In this document: one piece after another, positions 26,188-35,216 of the stretch
Position numbering within the stretch: position 1 is the first letter of the stretch
How the letters are laid out: every line of letters starts with the position of its first letter
Source: an uncultured Lachnospiraceae bacterium
Lineage (GTDB): Bacteria; Bacillota; Clostridia; Lachnospirales; Lachnospiraceae
DNA length: 64,000 nucleotides
NCBI GenBank assembly: GCA_910587155.1
Contig: CAJULA010000001.1
Location: 108,867-172,866 of the forward strand
Reading direction: 5' to 3'
The notes under the pieces: model-generated
The model's database searches: none
What the model saw: the letters and a program-made list of their open reading frames with translations, nothing else
What the model was told of the DNA's origin: nothing
Position numbers and translations under genes: made by a program

Positions 26188-26205
26188 CCATATGTCCGGG
26201 CCAGA

Positions 26206-26288
26206 GACAGAAGAGTGCTTCCGAGACCACTGAGGCGGATACAGAGCCAGGCTCTGTGGGCGGCTCAGTAGTTTCGGCATCTTCTGTC
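26206..26288 (+). ncRNA. Long hairpin in the pnp leader (RNase III-like target)
   Basis: Nested complementary arms span 83 bases. GACAGAAGA (26206) pairs with TCTTCTGTC (26280). CCGAGACCACTGAG (26221) pairs with CTCAGTAGTTTCGG with one mismatch and one wobble. ACAGAG closes on CTCTGT around a CCAGG loop. This is far longer than a terminator and has no T-run. It lies between rpsO and pnp, where other bacteria carry an RNase III hairpin used for PNPase autoregulation. A smaller hairpin (GGTAATT/AATTACC, 26308-26326) follows. Confidence 0.65.
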
Positions 26289-26355
26289 TGTCACAGAGAA
26301 AAAAGCGGGTAATTGCAAAAATTACCTGAGAGAAAAGAGTGAAAAGGAGAAGATT

Positions 26356-28446
26356 ATGGTTAAAACTTATACGATGGAACTTGCCGGACGCACGTTAAAG
26401 GTGGAGATCGGCAAGGTGGGAAAGCAGGCAAATGGCTGTGCTTTCATGCAGTATGGAGAAACAACGGTGCTCAGTACGGCGACGGCTTCAGACAAGCCGA
26501 GGGAAGGGATTGATTTCTTCCCGCTGAGTGTGGAGTTTGAAGAAAAGTTATATGCCGTGGGGAAAATTCCCGGCGGTTTCAATAAGAGAGAGGGGAAGGC
26601 TTCGGAAAATGCGGTGCTGACCAGCCGTGTGATCGACAGACCCATGCGTCCGCTGTTCCCCAAGGATTACAGAAATGATGTGACGCTGAACAATATGGTT
26701 ATGTCGGTGGATCCGGCGTGCCGTCCGGAGCTGGTGGCCATGCTGGGGGCATCCATCGCCACATCCATTTCCGACATTCCTTTTGCAGGCCCCTGTGCCA
26801 TGACACAGATTGGGATGGCGGATCGGGAGTTTATTGTGAATCCTTCTCAGGAAGAGTGGAAAAACGGGGATTTGAAGCTGACGGTGGCTTCCACGGCAAA
26901 AAAGGTGATCATGATCGAGGCAGGCGCCAATGAGGTGCCGGAAGATGTGATGCTGGAAGCTATTTATAAGGCGCATGAGATCAATCAGACGATTATCGCC
27001 TTTATCAATCAGATTGTCTCCGAAGTGGGCAGGCCCAAGCATACCTATACAAGCTGTGCGATCCCGGAAGAGATGTTTGCACGCATCAGGGAGATCGTTC
27101 CGCCGGAGGAGATGGAGAAAGCGGTATTTACGGACGAAAAGCAGGTGCGCGAGGAGAATATCAGACAGATTACGGAGCGTCTGGAAGAGTCCTTTGCCGA
27201 TCATGAGGAATGGCTGTCCGTACTGGATGAGGCTATTTATCAGTATCAGAAGAAGACCGTGCGAAAGATGATTCTGCAGGACGGAAAGCGTCCGGACGGA
27301 CGGGAGATGACACAGATCCGTCCGCTGTCGGCAGAGGTGGATCTGATTCCCAGAGTGCACGGCTCTGCCATGTTTACCAGAGGACAGACGCAGATCTGCA
27401 ATGTGACCACACTGGCACCCCTGTCGGAGGTGCAGAAGCTGGACGGGCTGGATGAAAATGAAGTCAGCAAACGGTATATGCATCATTACAATTTCCCGTC
27501 CTATTCGGTGGGTGAGACAAAGCCTTCCAGAGGGCCGGGGCGCCGTGAGATCGGTCATGGAGCGCTGGCAGAGCGGGCACTTTTGCCGGTACTGCCCTCC
27601 ACGGAGGAATTTCCCTATGCCATCCGCAGTGTTTCGGAGACATTTGAATCCAACGGTTCCACATCCATGGCTTCCACCTGTGCTTCCTGTATGTCACTGA
27701 TGGCGGCAGGTGTGCCGGTGAAAAAGATGGTGGCAGGAATTTCCTGTGGTCTGGTGACGGGAGAGACCGATGACGAGTATGTGCTGCTGACCGATATCCA
27801 GGGGCTGGAAGACTTCTTCGGCGATATGGATTTCAAGGTGACAGGTACGACGGAGGGGATTACGGCCATCCAGATGGATATTAAGATCCATGGCCTGACA
27901 AGACCCATTGTGGAAGGGGCGATCCGCAGATGCCGCGAAGCCAGAGAGTTTATTATGGATACCTGTATGAAGCCGGTGATTGCAGGGCCGCGTCCCCAGA
28001 TCAGCAAGTATGCGCCCAAGATCATGCAGATCCAGATTGATCCGGAGAAGATCGGTGATGTGGTGGGACAGCGCGGCAAGACGATCAATACGATCATTGA
28101 GAGAACCGGTGTCAAGATTGATATCAGTGATGACGGGGCAGTATCCGTATGCGGTACGGATCAGGCTATGATTGATCAGGCGATTGATATGGTAAAGATT
28201 ATTGTCACCGATTTTGAGGCGGGACAGGTATTTACCGGCAAAGTGGTGAGCATCAAGGAGTTTGGCGCGTTTATTGAATTTGCGCCCGGCAAGGAAGGCA
28301 TGGTGCATATCTCCAAGATTGCCAGAGAGCGGATTAACCGTGTGGAGGATGTGCTGACGCTGGGCGATAAAGTAACGGTGGTGTGTCTGGGGAAGGATAA
28401 GATGGGACGCATCAGCTTTTCCATGAAGGATGTAGCGCAGAAATAA
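26356..28446 (+). CDS. pnp: Polynucleotide phosphorylase
   Basis: A 696-residue 3'-5' exoribonuclease of the degradosome. It has two RNase PH-like domains (first with GKIPGGFNKREGK, second with FTRGQTQICNVTTL and YNFPSYSVGE). A KH domain (IGDVVGQRGKTINTIIERTG) and an S1 domain (GKVVSIKEFGAFIEF) close the protein. Full length with all domains. AAAAGGAGAAG precedes the ATG. The leader contains the long hairpin described separately, which suggests control of its own mRNA. Confidence 0.97.
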   Translation: MVKTYTMELAGRTLKVEIGKVGKQANGCAFMQYGETTVLSTATASDKPREGIDFFPLSVEFEEKLYAVGKIPGGFNKREGKASENAVLTSRVIDRPMRPLFPKDYRNDVTLNNMVMSVDPACRPELVAMLGASIATSISDIPFAGPCAMTQIGMADREFIVNPSQEEWKNGDLKLTVASTAKKVIMIEAGANEVPEDVMLEAIYKAHEINQTIIAFINQIVSEVGRPKHTYTSCAIPEEMFARIREIVPPEEMEKAVFTDEKQVREENIRQITERLEESFADHEEWLSVLDEAIYQYQKKTVRKMILQDGKRPDGREMTQIRPLSAEVDLIPRVHGSAMFTRGQTQICNVTTLAPLSEVQKLDGLDENEVSKRYMHHYNFPSYSVGETKPSRGPGRREIGHGALAERALLPVLPSTEEFPYAIRSVSETFESNGSTSMASTCASCMSLMAAGVPVKKMVAGISCGLVTGETDDEYVLLTDIQGLEDFFGDMDFKVTGTTEGITAIQMDIKIHGLTRPIVEGAIRRCREAREFIMDTCMKPVIAGPRPQISKYAPKIMQIQIDPEKIGDVVGQRGKTINTIIERTGVKIDISDDGAVSVCGTDQAMIDQAIDMVKIIVTDFEAGQVFTGKVVSIKEFGAFIEFAPGKEGMVHISKIARERINRVEDVLTLGDKVTVVCLGKDKMGRISFSMKDVAQK

Positions 28447-28480
28447 AGATAAATTGGGCGGGAATTCCCGACATAGTGGT

Positions 28481-28527
28481 AAAAGGCCGAATACATCCTG
28501 CGCTTGCGCTGATGGTTCGGCCTTTTT
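28481..28527 (+). terminator. Terminator after pnp
   Basis: AAAAGGCCGAA, 24-base loop that itself holds GCGC-type pairing, TTCGGCCTTTTT. It lies in the 119-base gap before thrS. Confidence 0.85.
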
Positions 28528-28565
28528 GACTGAAAACGTGTTTTGGAGCATGGGAGTATGGAGGA

Positions 28566-30545
28566 ATGGATATGAAGATCACATTAAAGGATGGGAGCTG
28601 TAGAGAGTATGCGCAGGCCATGCGTGTTTATGACATTGCCGCGGACATCAGTGAAGGGCTTGCCAGAGCGGCGTGCGCCGGTGAAGTGGATGGAAAAGCA
28701 GTGGACCTGCGGACGGTGATTGATAAAGACTGCAGTCTGAACATCCTTACAGTAAAGGATAAGGAAGGGCTTCAGACACTGCGCCATACCTGCTCTCATG
28801 TACTGGCGCAGGCGGTGAAGCGGCTGTTTCCCGATGCGAAAGTGGCCATCGGCCCTTCCATAGAGGAAGGATTTTATTATGATTTTGATCATGCGCCTTT
28901 TTCCAGGGAAGACCTTGATAATCTGGAAAAAGAGATGAAGAAAATCATCAGGGAAGGACATAAGCTGGAGCGTTTTACCCTGGGAAGGGAGGAGGCAATC
29001 CAATCTATGGAAGAGCGCCGGGAGCCCTATAAGGTGGAGCTGATCCGGGATCTGCCGGAGGATGCCGAGATTTCCTTCTATGACCAGGGCGGGTTCGTGG
29101 ATCTGTGCGCCGGCCCTCATCTGATGAGCACAAAGGGGATCAAGGCATTCAAGCTGATTTCTTCTTCCATGGCTTACTGGCGGGGCGACTCCGACAAGGC
29201 GCAGCTGCAGCGGATTTATGGCACCGCTTTTGCCACAAAAGATGAGCTGGAGGCCTATCTGGCGCATCTGGCAGATATTAAGAAGCGGGATCATAACAGA
29301 CTGGGCCGGGAGATGGAGCTGTTTACCACTGTGGATGTGATCGGACAGGGACTGCCGCTGCTGATGCCTAAGGGGACAAAGATGGTGATGAAGCTGCAGC
29401 GCTGGATTGAGGATCTGGAAGATCATGAATGGGGATATGTGCGGACTAAGACACCGCTTATGGCCAAGAGCGATCTGTACAAGATTTCCGGTCACTGGGA
29501 TCACTATAAGGAAGGGATGTTTGTACTGGGAGATGAGGAAAACGACAAAGAAGTGTTTGCCCTGCGTCCCATGACATGCCCGTTCCAGTATTATTGTTAT
29601 AAAAACGGACAACATTCCTACCGCGACCTGCCCATTCGTTACGGGGAGACATCCACGCTCTTTCGGAATGAGGATTCGGGGGAAATGCACGGCCTGACGA
29701 GAGTACGTCAGTTTACCATTTCAGAGGGACATCTGGTCATCCGTCCCGATCAGGCAGAAGAAGAGCTGGGCAACTGTCTGAAGCTGGCCAATTATGTGCT
29801 GGGTACGCTGGGGCTGCTGGAGGATGTGACTTACCGGCTGTCCAAATGGGATCCCAACAACCGGGAGAAATATCTGGGGGATGAGGCTTACTGGGAAAAG
29901 ACCCAGGATGCCCTCCGCCAGATTCTGACAGAGAACGGCCTGCCCTTTACGGAGGCGGACGGGGAAGCCGCTTTCTACGGGCCTAAGATTGATATTCAGG
30001 CCAAAAACGTGTATGGCAAGGAAGATACGATGATTACCATTCAGCTCGACTGTGCCATTGCCGAAAATTTTGATATGTATTACATTGATCAGAACGGGGA
30101 TAAGATTCGTCCCTACATTATTCACCGGACATCTCTGGGCTGCTATGAGAGGACTCTGGCATGGCTGATCGAGAAATATGCAGGCAAGTTCCCGACCTGG
30201 CTCTGTCCGGAGCAGGTGCGTATCCTGACGATTTCGGAAAAATTTGATGCGTATGCGGAAACGGTGAGAAAAGAGCTGGCGGCAAACGGGATCGACGTGA
30301 CTGTGGATAACCGCTCCGAGAAGATCGGTTATAAGATCAGAGAGGCCAGGATGGCCAAGCTGCCTTATATGCTGGTGGTGGGCGCCAGCGAACAGGAGCA
30401 GGGACTGGTCAGCGTCAGAAGCCGTTTCGCGGGAGATGAAGGACAAAAGAGCGTGGCGGCGTTTATCGAACAGATCTGTCAGGAGATTCGGACAAAGGAG
30501 ATTCGCCGGGAAATACCAAAAGAAGAGAGCGGGCAGGAGAGGTAA
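28566..30545 (+). CDS. thrS: Threonyl-tRNA synthetase
   Basis: A 659-residue class II synthetase. It starts with a TGS domain (MKITLKDGSCREY), then the editing/second domain with RHTCSHVLAQAVKRLFPDAK. The catalytic core includes ALRPMTCPFQYYCY (zinc ligand Cys), GLTRVRQFTISEGH and IHRTSLGCYERTLAWLIE. An anticodon-binding domain with VDNRSEKIGYKIREAR closes the protein. Either ATG (28566 or 28572) could serve; GGAGGA precedes the first. No T-box leader is visible in the short upstream gap. Confidence 0.97.
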   Translation: MDMKITLKDGSCREYAQAMRVYDIAADISEGLARAACAGEVDGKAVDLRTVIDKDCSLNILTVKDKEGLQTLRHTCSHVLAQAVKRLFPDAKVAIGPSIEEGFYYDFDHAPFSREDLDNLEKEMKKIIREGHKLERFTLGREEAIQSMEERREPYKVELIRDLPEDAEISFYDQGGFVDLCAGPHLMSTKGIKAFKLISSSMAYWRGDSDKAQLQRIYGTAFATKDELEAYLAHLADIKKRDHNRLGREMELFTTVDVIGQGLPLLMPKGTKMVMKLQRWIEDLEDHEWGYVRTKTPLMAKSDLYKISGHWDHYKEGMFVLGDEENDKEVFALRPMTCPFQYYCYKNGQHSYRDLPIRYGETSTLFRNEDSGEMHGLTRVRQFTISEGHLVIRPDQAEEELGNCLKLANYVLGTLGLLEDVTYRLSKWDPNNREKYLGDEAYWEKTQDALRQILTENGLPFTEADGEAAFYGPKIDIQAKNVYGKEDTMITIQLDCAIAENFDMYYIDQNGDKIRPYIIHRTSLGCYERTLAWLIEKYAGKFPTWLCPEQVRILTISEKFDAYAETVRKELAANGIDVTVDNRSEKIGYKIREARMAKLPYMLVVGASEQEQGLVSVRSRFAGDEGQKSVAAFIEQICQEIRTKEIRREIPKEESGQER

Positions 30546-30587
30546 CATCAGGTATGCCGTACAAATGCACGTTTACAGGAGGAACGA

Positions 30588-31994
30588 ATGGATAATAACA
30601 CCGGAAAACGGAAGGCCCGGGTGGCAAACATAGTGTGCATGATTTTGTGCGTCAGTCTGCTGCTATGTCCGCTCCACGTGCATGCCACCGGCGACGGGGA
30701 AGAGCCGGTGGAGGTTTCCTGGCCGCAGGCGCCGGCTGTGACAGGAGAGGCGGCGGTTGTGATGGAGGCCTCCACCGACACGGTGCTGTTTGATCACAAT
30801 ATGCACGAGGTGCATTATCCGGCAAGTATTACCAAGATTATGACGGCGCTTCTGGCGGTTGAGAACTGCAAGATGAATGAAGTCGTGACCGTACCGCCGG
30901 AAGCGGTCTATATGGAAGACAAAGGGACACATATCGCGCTTGACGTGGGAGAGCAGCTGACGGTGGAGCAGTGCCTGTATGCGGTTATGCTCGCTTCTGC
31001 GAATGATGCGGCCTATGCGCTGGCCGTGCATGTGGGCGGCACGATAGACGGGTTTGTGGAGATGATGAACCAGAAAGCCAGGGAATTGGGCTGTGAGGAC
31101 ACGGTTTTTACCAATCCGCACGGGCTTCCCGATGAGTCGCATGTGACCAGTGCGTATGATATGGCACTGATCACAAAAGCGGCCCTGGCGTATGATGCGT
31201 TCCGCACGGTTTCGGCAGCCTCCTATTATGAGATCCCTTCCATGCCCTGGCAGAAGGATCAGATCTGCATGTACAACCATCACAAGATGATCAGCAAAAG
31301 TGAATATTATAACAGTGAAGTCTTTGCGGGAAAAACAGGCTATACGATTGTGGCCGGACATACGCTTGTCACTTGTGCAAAGAGAGATAACATGGAGATT
31401 ATCTGCGTGGTGATGAAGGATGTAAAAGATCAGCTCTATGTGGATACGGGGAATCTGCTCTCATACGGCCTGGATCATTTTTCGAAAGTTAAGGTGGAAA
31501 AAGATGAGCAGTACTACGAAGAACTGCTGAAAAAAGAAGATTCCCGGTTTGATAACTGTCATGTTTCCCTGCCGGATGAGGGCGTATTCGTAGTGCTGCC
31601 AAAAGGCGCGGATGCTTCAGAGGTGGAGCCGGAGATTACCTGTGGCGAAAACCTGGAGGATGTGACTGTCAGCTGGTACTGGCAGGATCATTTTGTCGGA
31701 AACACGGAAATAACGGTGAGCAGTATGGGAGCGGAAAGCGAGGCGCAGGAAGAGACGGCCGACCGGGAAGCTGAACGGGAGACGGAGGAAGAAAAGAAGC
31801 CGTTTCCCTGGAAGTATCTGCTGGGAGGAGGCGCCGGTATTCTTCTGGCGGCCGGGATAGTCACGGGGATTGTGATGATAAGACGGCGCGCAAGGCAGAG
31901 CCGCAGGCTGCGGTGGGAGCAGAGCGAGCGCAGGAGATATGCCCAGCGGGTAAGACAGCGCAGGAGAAGAAGACGCCGGGGCAGGAGATGGTGA
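30588..31994 (+). CDS. D-Ala-D-Ala carboxypeptidase (penicillin-binding, DacF-like) with basic tail
   Basis: A 468-residue exported S11 peptidase. N-terminal signal/anchor (about 10-32); active-site SxxK in PASITKIM, SxN in ASANDAAYAL and KTG in AGKTGYTIVAGHT are all present. After a short second domain and an acidic linker comes a C-terminal membrane helix (about 408-430) and a strongly Arg-rich cytoplasmic tail of about 40 residues. Family members of this type usually have a simple amphipathic end, so the terminal helix plus Arg-rich tail is notable. AGGAGGAAC precedes the ATG, 43 bases after thrS. Confidence 0.92.
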   Translation: MDNNTGKRKARVANIVCMILCVSLLLCPLHVHATGDGEEPVEVSWPQAPAVTGEAAVVMEASTDTVLFDHNMHEVHYPASITKIMTALLAVENCKMNEVVTVPPEAVYMEDKGTHIALDVGEQLTVEQCLYAVMLASANDAAYALAVHVGGTIDGFVEMMNQKARELGCEDTVFTNPHGLPDESHVTSAYDMALITKAALAYDAFRTVSAASYYEIPSMPWQKDQICMYNHHKMISKSEYYNSEVFAGKTGYTIVAGHTLVTCAKRDNMEIICVVMKDVKDQLYVDTGNLLSYGLDHFSKVKVEKDEQYYEELLKKEDSRFDNCHVSLPDEGVFVVLPKGADASEVEPEITCGENLEDVTVSWYWQDHFVGNTEITVSSMGAESEAQEETADREAERETEEEKKPFPWKYLLGGGAGILLAAGIVTGIVMIRRRARQSRRLRWEQSERRRYAQRVRQRRRRRRRGRRW

Positions 31995-32023
31995 CCATGG
32001 CTTTGAGAAAATCTGAATCTGCA

Positions 32024-32056
32024 GGGGGAGGTAGCGGATGGGACGCTACCTCCCCC
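32024..32056. terminator. Hairpin between convergent genes
   Basis: GGGGGAGGTAGCG, 7-base loop, CGCTACCTCCCCC: a perfect 13-bp stem. It overlaps the stop codon of the minus-strand flippase and lies 30 bases after the carboxypeptidase stop. T-runs are poor on both sides, so termination strength is uncertain. Confidence 0.55.
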
Positions 32057-33383
32057 TTCCCACGTGATAGCGGACGGCCAGCAGTTCCATTGCCGTGACA
32101 AGAAACTGGCTGAACAGAATTCCGTACAGATATCCCTGTATACCAATGGCTGGAATGAGCCAGAATACAAAGAGGAGCCTTGCCGAAAGTGCCATCATAT
32201 TAAACAGGAAGGTGATGCCGGTTTTTCCCAGCCCGTGGAGGACACTGGACAGGGCGCCCGATAAGTACAAAAGCGGGCAGATAAAGCTGAGAGTCAGGAT
32301 AAAGGAACCGGCCATCTCGCTTTGAAACAGGAGCATTCCCGCATATCTGCCGGTGAGCAGAAATCCGGCGGTGCACAGACTGCCAAAGAGGGTGCAGTAG
32401 CGGAAGGCCTTTCTCACGGCGCTGCGGATCGTTGCACGGTTGCCGTTTTCGTCTGCTTCGGAGATCACGGGAAGCAAAAGGACACAGGCGGAATTGATCA
32501 GTGCCGTGGGAAACATGATCAGGGGCAGTGCCATACCGGTGAGGACACCATAGACGGAAAGGGCCTGCGCCTGGGAAAAGCCGTGCCGGACAAGGCAGCT
32601 GGGAATGGAGACGGCTTCCACGCTCTGGAGGATATTGACGGCAATCCGGCTGGCGGTAAGAGGCAGGGACAATGTGAGGATCTTTCCGGCCATGGACAGG
32701 GTGGAACACTGCCGCGTAGCCCGGGGGACGGGCAGGGTACGGAGACGGAAAAAGCGCAGATAGACTGCCGTCAGGGAAACAAACATGGAAAAGCATTCCC
32801 CGATGGTAAGACCGACGACCGCACAGGCGATCTGCGGTGCGCTCTGGTGCGCCCTGAGCCATCCGCAGATAAAAAAGACACTTCCCACCCGGGCGAGCTG
32901 TTCCAGTATCTGTGTCAGTGCCGGGATACCGGCACGTTTGATGCCGTAGAAATATCCGTTGATCAGAGAATGGGCGGAACAGAAGGGAATGGACAGTGCG
33001 AAAATGCGCAGCAGAGGCGCGGTACGTTCTTCCAGTAAAAAAGCGGAGCCAATCCAGTCCGCGCGGCTGTAGATAAACCATGTACAGCCAAGCGAAAGCG
33101 GCATGGAGAGCAGAAAACCCGCCGTAAGGACACGCAGGGACGCCCGGTGGTCATGGGTTGTCGTTTCCGATGCCGTAAATTTGGAAACGGCAGTCTGGAT
33201 ACCGGCTGCCGTCAGAGAAAAGGAAAGTGCCATCACCGGGGCGAGAAGCTGATAGATGCCCATGCCTTCTTCTCCGAACGTACGGGAGAGAAAGGCTCTG
33301 TAAAAGAAGCCGATCAGGCGGCTTAAAAATCCTGCCAGCGTCAGGATGAGAGTACCGGTGAGGAAAGGATTGTTTTTTCGCAT
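32046..33383 (-). CDS. SpoVB/MurJ-like oligosaccharide flippase
   Basis: A 445-residue polytopic protein of the MOP superfamily. The start LTLAGFLSRLIGFFYRAFLSR and GMGIYQLLAPVMALSFSLTAAG match the SpoVB/PST group, which flips lipid-linked glycans or acts in spore cortex assembly. About 12-14 membrane helices are expected. The gene stands alone on the minus strand between convergent and divergent neighbours. Function in sporulation versus vegetative wall synthesis cannot be told from sequence. Confidence 0.88.
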   Translation of the reverse strand: MRKNNPFLTGTLILTLAGFLSRLIGFFYRAFLSRTFGEEGMGIYQLLAPVMALSFSLTAAGIQTAVSKFTASETTTHDHRASLRVLTAGFLLSMPLSLGCTWFIYSRADWIGSAFLLEERTAPLLRIFALSIPFCSAHSLINGYFYGIKRAGIPALTQILEQLARVGSVFFICGWLRAHQSAPQIACAVVGLTIGECFSMFVSLTAVYLRFFRLRTLPVPRATRQCSTLSMAGKILTLSLPLTASRIAVNILQSVEAVSIPSCLVRHGFSQAQALSVYGVLTGMALPLIMFPTALINSACVLLLPVISEADENGNRATIRSAVRKAFRYCTLFGSLCTAGFLLTGRYAGMLLFQSEMAGSFILTLSFICPLLYLSGALSSVLHGLGKTGITFLFNMMALSARLLFVFWLIPAIGIQGYLYGILFSQFLVTAMELLAVRYHVGRGR

Positions 33384-33471
33384 GAAATACCCACAGCCTT
33401 ATAACCAACGGATGGACTGCCCATGGTTATGCGGCTTTTTGTTGTTGATAAATTATATGTGGCAGCATTTA

Positions 33472-33500
33472 TTGACAGAACCGGCAGGCAGTGCTATAGT
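33472..33500 (+). promoter_or_regulatory. Vegetative promoter of the nifS-iscU-mnmA run
   Basis: TTGACA, 17-base spacer, TATAGT, about 55 bases ahead of the cysteine desulfurase start. Confidence 0.8.
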
Positions 33501-33554
33501 GTAATCATTGAATTCATAGTACAATACTAGAAAATAAAAGGAGTGGTAAGTGTC

Positions 33555-34751
33555 ATGAAACCGTTTATATATCTGGACAACGCGGCAACGACGAAAACGG
33601 CGAAAGAAGTGGTAGACGCGATGCTGCCATACTTTACGGAACAGTTCGGGAATCCCAGCAGTATCTATTCCATCGGTGCGGCTGCCAAAGAGGCGGTAAG
33701 CGGAGCGAGGCAGACCATCGCCCGGTCGCTGGGCGCAAAGGACAATGAGATTTATTTTACCGCAGGCGGTTCGGAAGCCGATAACTGGGCGCTGAAAGCC
33801 ACAGCAGAGGCGTATGCTGCAAAGGGGAGGCATATTATCACTTCCGCCATTGAGCATCACGCGGTTCTGCATACATGTCAGTATCTGGAAAAGAACGGAT
33901 ATGAGGTCACTTATGTAGGGGTGGATGAAAACGGTATTCTGAAGGTGGATGAACTGGAAGCTGCCATCCGGGAAGACACAATACTGATCAGTGTGATGTT
34001 TGCCAACAATGAGATCGGGACGATCCAGCCCATAGAAAGGATCGGGGAGATCGCGAAAGAGCATGGGATCCTTTTCCATACGGATGCGGTGCAGGCATAC
34101 GGCCAGCTCCCCATTGACGTGGACCGGTATCATATTGATATGCTCAGTGCCAGCGGACATAAGTTAAACGGGCCCAAGGGCATCGGTTTTATATATATCA
34201 GAAAAGGGGTGAAGATTCGCTCCCTGATCCATGGAGGCGGCCAGGAAAGAGCCAGACGCGCGGGGACGGAAAATGTGCCCGGTATCGTCGGATTGGGTGT
34301 GGCCGCTGCCCGTGCCGTGGAAAGGATGGAAGAAAAAGCGGCGAAGGAAACAAAGCTGCGCGATTATCTCATCGGCAGGATAGAGGAAGAAGTGCCTTAC
34401 TGTCGGCTGAACGGGGACAGGCAGAGGAGGCTGCCCAACAATGTAAATTTCAGCTTCCGCTTTGTGGAGGGAGAATCCCTGCTCATTATGCTGGATATGG
34501 AAGGGATTTGCGCTTCCAGCGGTTCTGCCTGTACTTCGGGTTCCCTCGATCCGTCTCATGTACTGCTGGCCATCGGGCTGCCCCACGAGATTGCCCATGG
34601 TTCTCTGAGGCTGACGCTTGGCGAAGATACGACCCGGGAGGAGCTGGACACCGTGGTGGAGGCGGTGAAAAAGATCGTGGAGCGGCTGCGCGCCATGTCG
34701 CCTTTATATGAAGACTTTGTCAGGAACGGAAAAGCCAGATCACAGATTTGA
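33555..34751 (+). CDS. Cysteine desulfurase (NifS/IscS family)
   Basis: A 398-residue PLP enzyme that takes sulfur from cysteine as a persulfide. It starts FIYLDNAATTKTAKEV, has the PLP Lys in SASGHKLNGPKGIGF and the sulfur-accepting Cys in the loop CASSGSACTSGSL. The upstream in-frame GTG at 33543 overlaps the AAGGAG box, so the ATG at 33555 is used. The scaffold gene follows 19 bases later and the tRNA thiolase after that, which points to joint Fe-S and 2-thiouridine supply. Confidence 0.95.
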   Translation: MKPFIYLDNAATTKTAKEVVDAMLPYFTEQFGNPSSIYSIGAAAKEAVSGARQTIARSLGAKDNEIYFTAGGSEADNWALKATAEAYAAKGRHIITSAIEHHAVLHTCQYLEKNGYEVTYVGVDENGILKVDELEAAIREDTILISVMFANNEIGTIQPIERIGEIAKEHGILFHTDAVQAYGQLPIDVDRYHIDMLSASGHKLNGPKGIGFIYIRKGVKIRSLIHGGGQERARRAGTENVPGIVGLGVAAARAVERMEEKAAKETKLRDYLIGRIEEEVPYCRLNGDRQRRLPNNVNFSFRFVEGESLLIMLDMEGICASSGSACTSGSLDPSHVLLAIGLPHEIAHGSLRLTLGEDTTREELDTVVEAVKKIVERLRAMSPLYEDFVRNGKARSQI

Positions 34752-34770
34752 TACGGAGGAACATAAAACT

Positions 34771-35214
34771 ATGTATAGTGAAAAAGTAATGGATCATTTC
34801 CAGAATCCCCGGAATATGGGGGAAATAGAAGACGCCAGCGGTGTCGGTACGGTAGGGAACGCCAGATGCGGGGACATCATGCGCATCTATCTGGATATTG
34901 ATGAGAATCAGATTATCCGCGACGTGAAGTTCAAAACCTTTGGCTGCGGCGCGGCAGTGGCGACTTCCAGCATGGCTACGGAGCTGGTAAAAGGCAGACA
35001 TATCAAAGAAGCCATGCAGATTACCAACAAAGCCGTCGCAGAGGCACTCGACGGTCTGCCGCCGGTAAAGATGCACTGTTCGCTGCTGGCGGAAGAGGCC
35101 ATTCATGCCGCACTCTGGGATTATGCAAAGAAGCACGATATTACCATAGAGGGACTGGAAAAGCCCAAGTCGGATATCCATGAGGGTGAGGAGGAAGAAG
35201 AGGAAGAATACTGA
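34771..35214 (+). CDS. IscU/NifU-type iron-sulfur scaffold
   Basis: A 147-residue scaffold on which Fe-S clusters are built. The three cluster Cys lie in GNARCGDIM, KTFGCGAAVA and KMHCSLLAEEA. The start is the ATG at 34771 behind CGGAGGA; an earlier in-frame ATG at 34708 lies inside the desulfurase gene. The acidic C-terminal tail (EGEEEEEEEY) is an extension. It begins 19 bases after the desulfurase stop. Confidence 0.94.
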   Translation: MYSEKVMDHFQNPRNMGEIEDASGVGTVGNARCGDIMRIYLDIDENQIIRDVKFKTFGCGAAVATSSMATELVKGRHIKEAMQITNKAVAEALDGLPPVKMHCSLLAEEAIHAALWDYAKKHDITIEGLEKPKSDIHEGEEEEEEEY

Positions 35215-35216
35215 AT

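Noticed and set aside
28447..28565. T-box riboswitch before thrS
   Set aside because: The gap is 119 bases and is mostly the pnp terminator; no T-box sequence or specifier stem is visible. The leuS leader is also too short for one.
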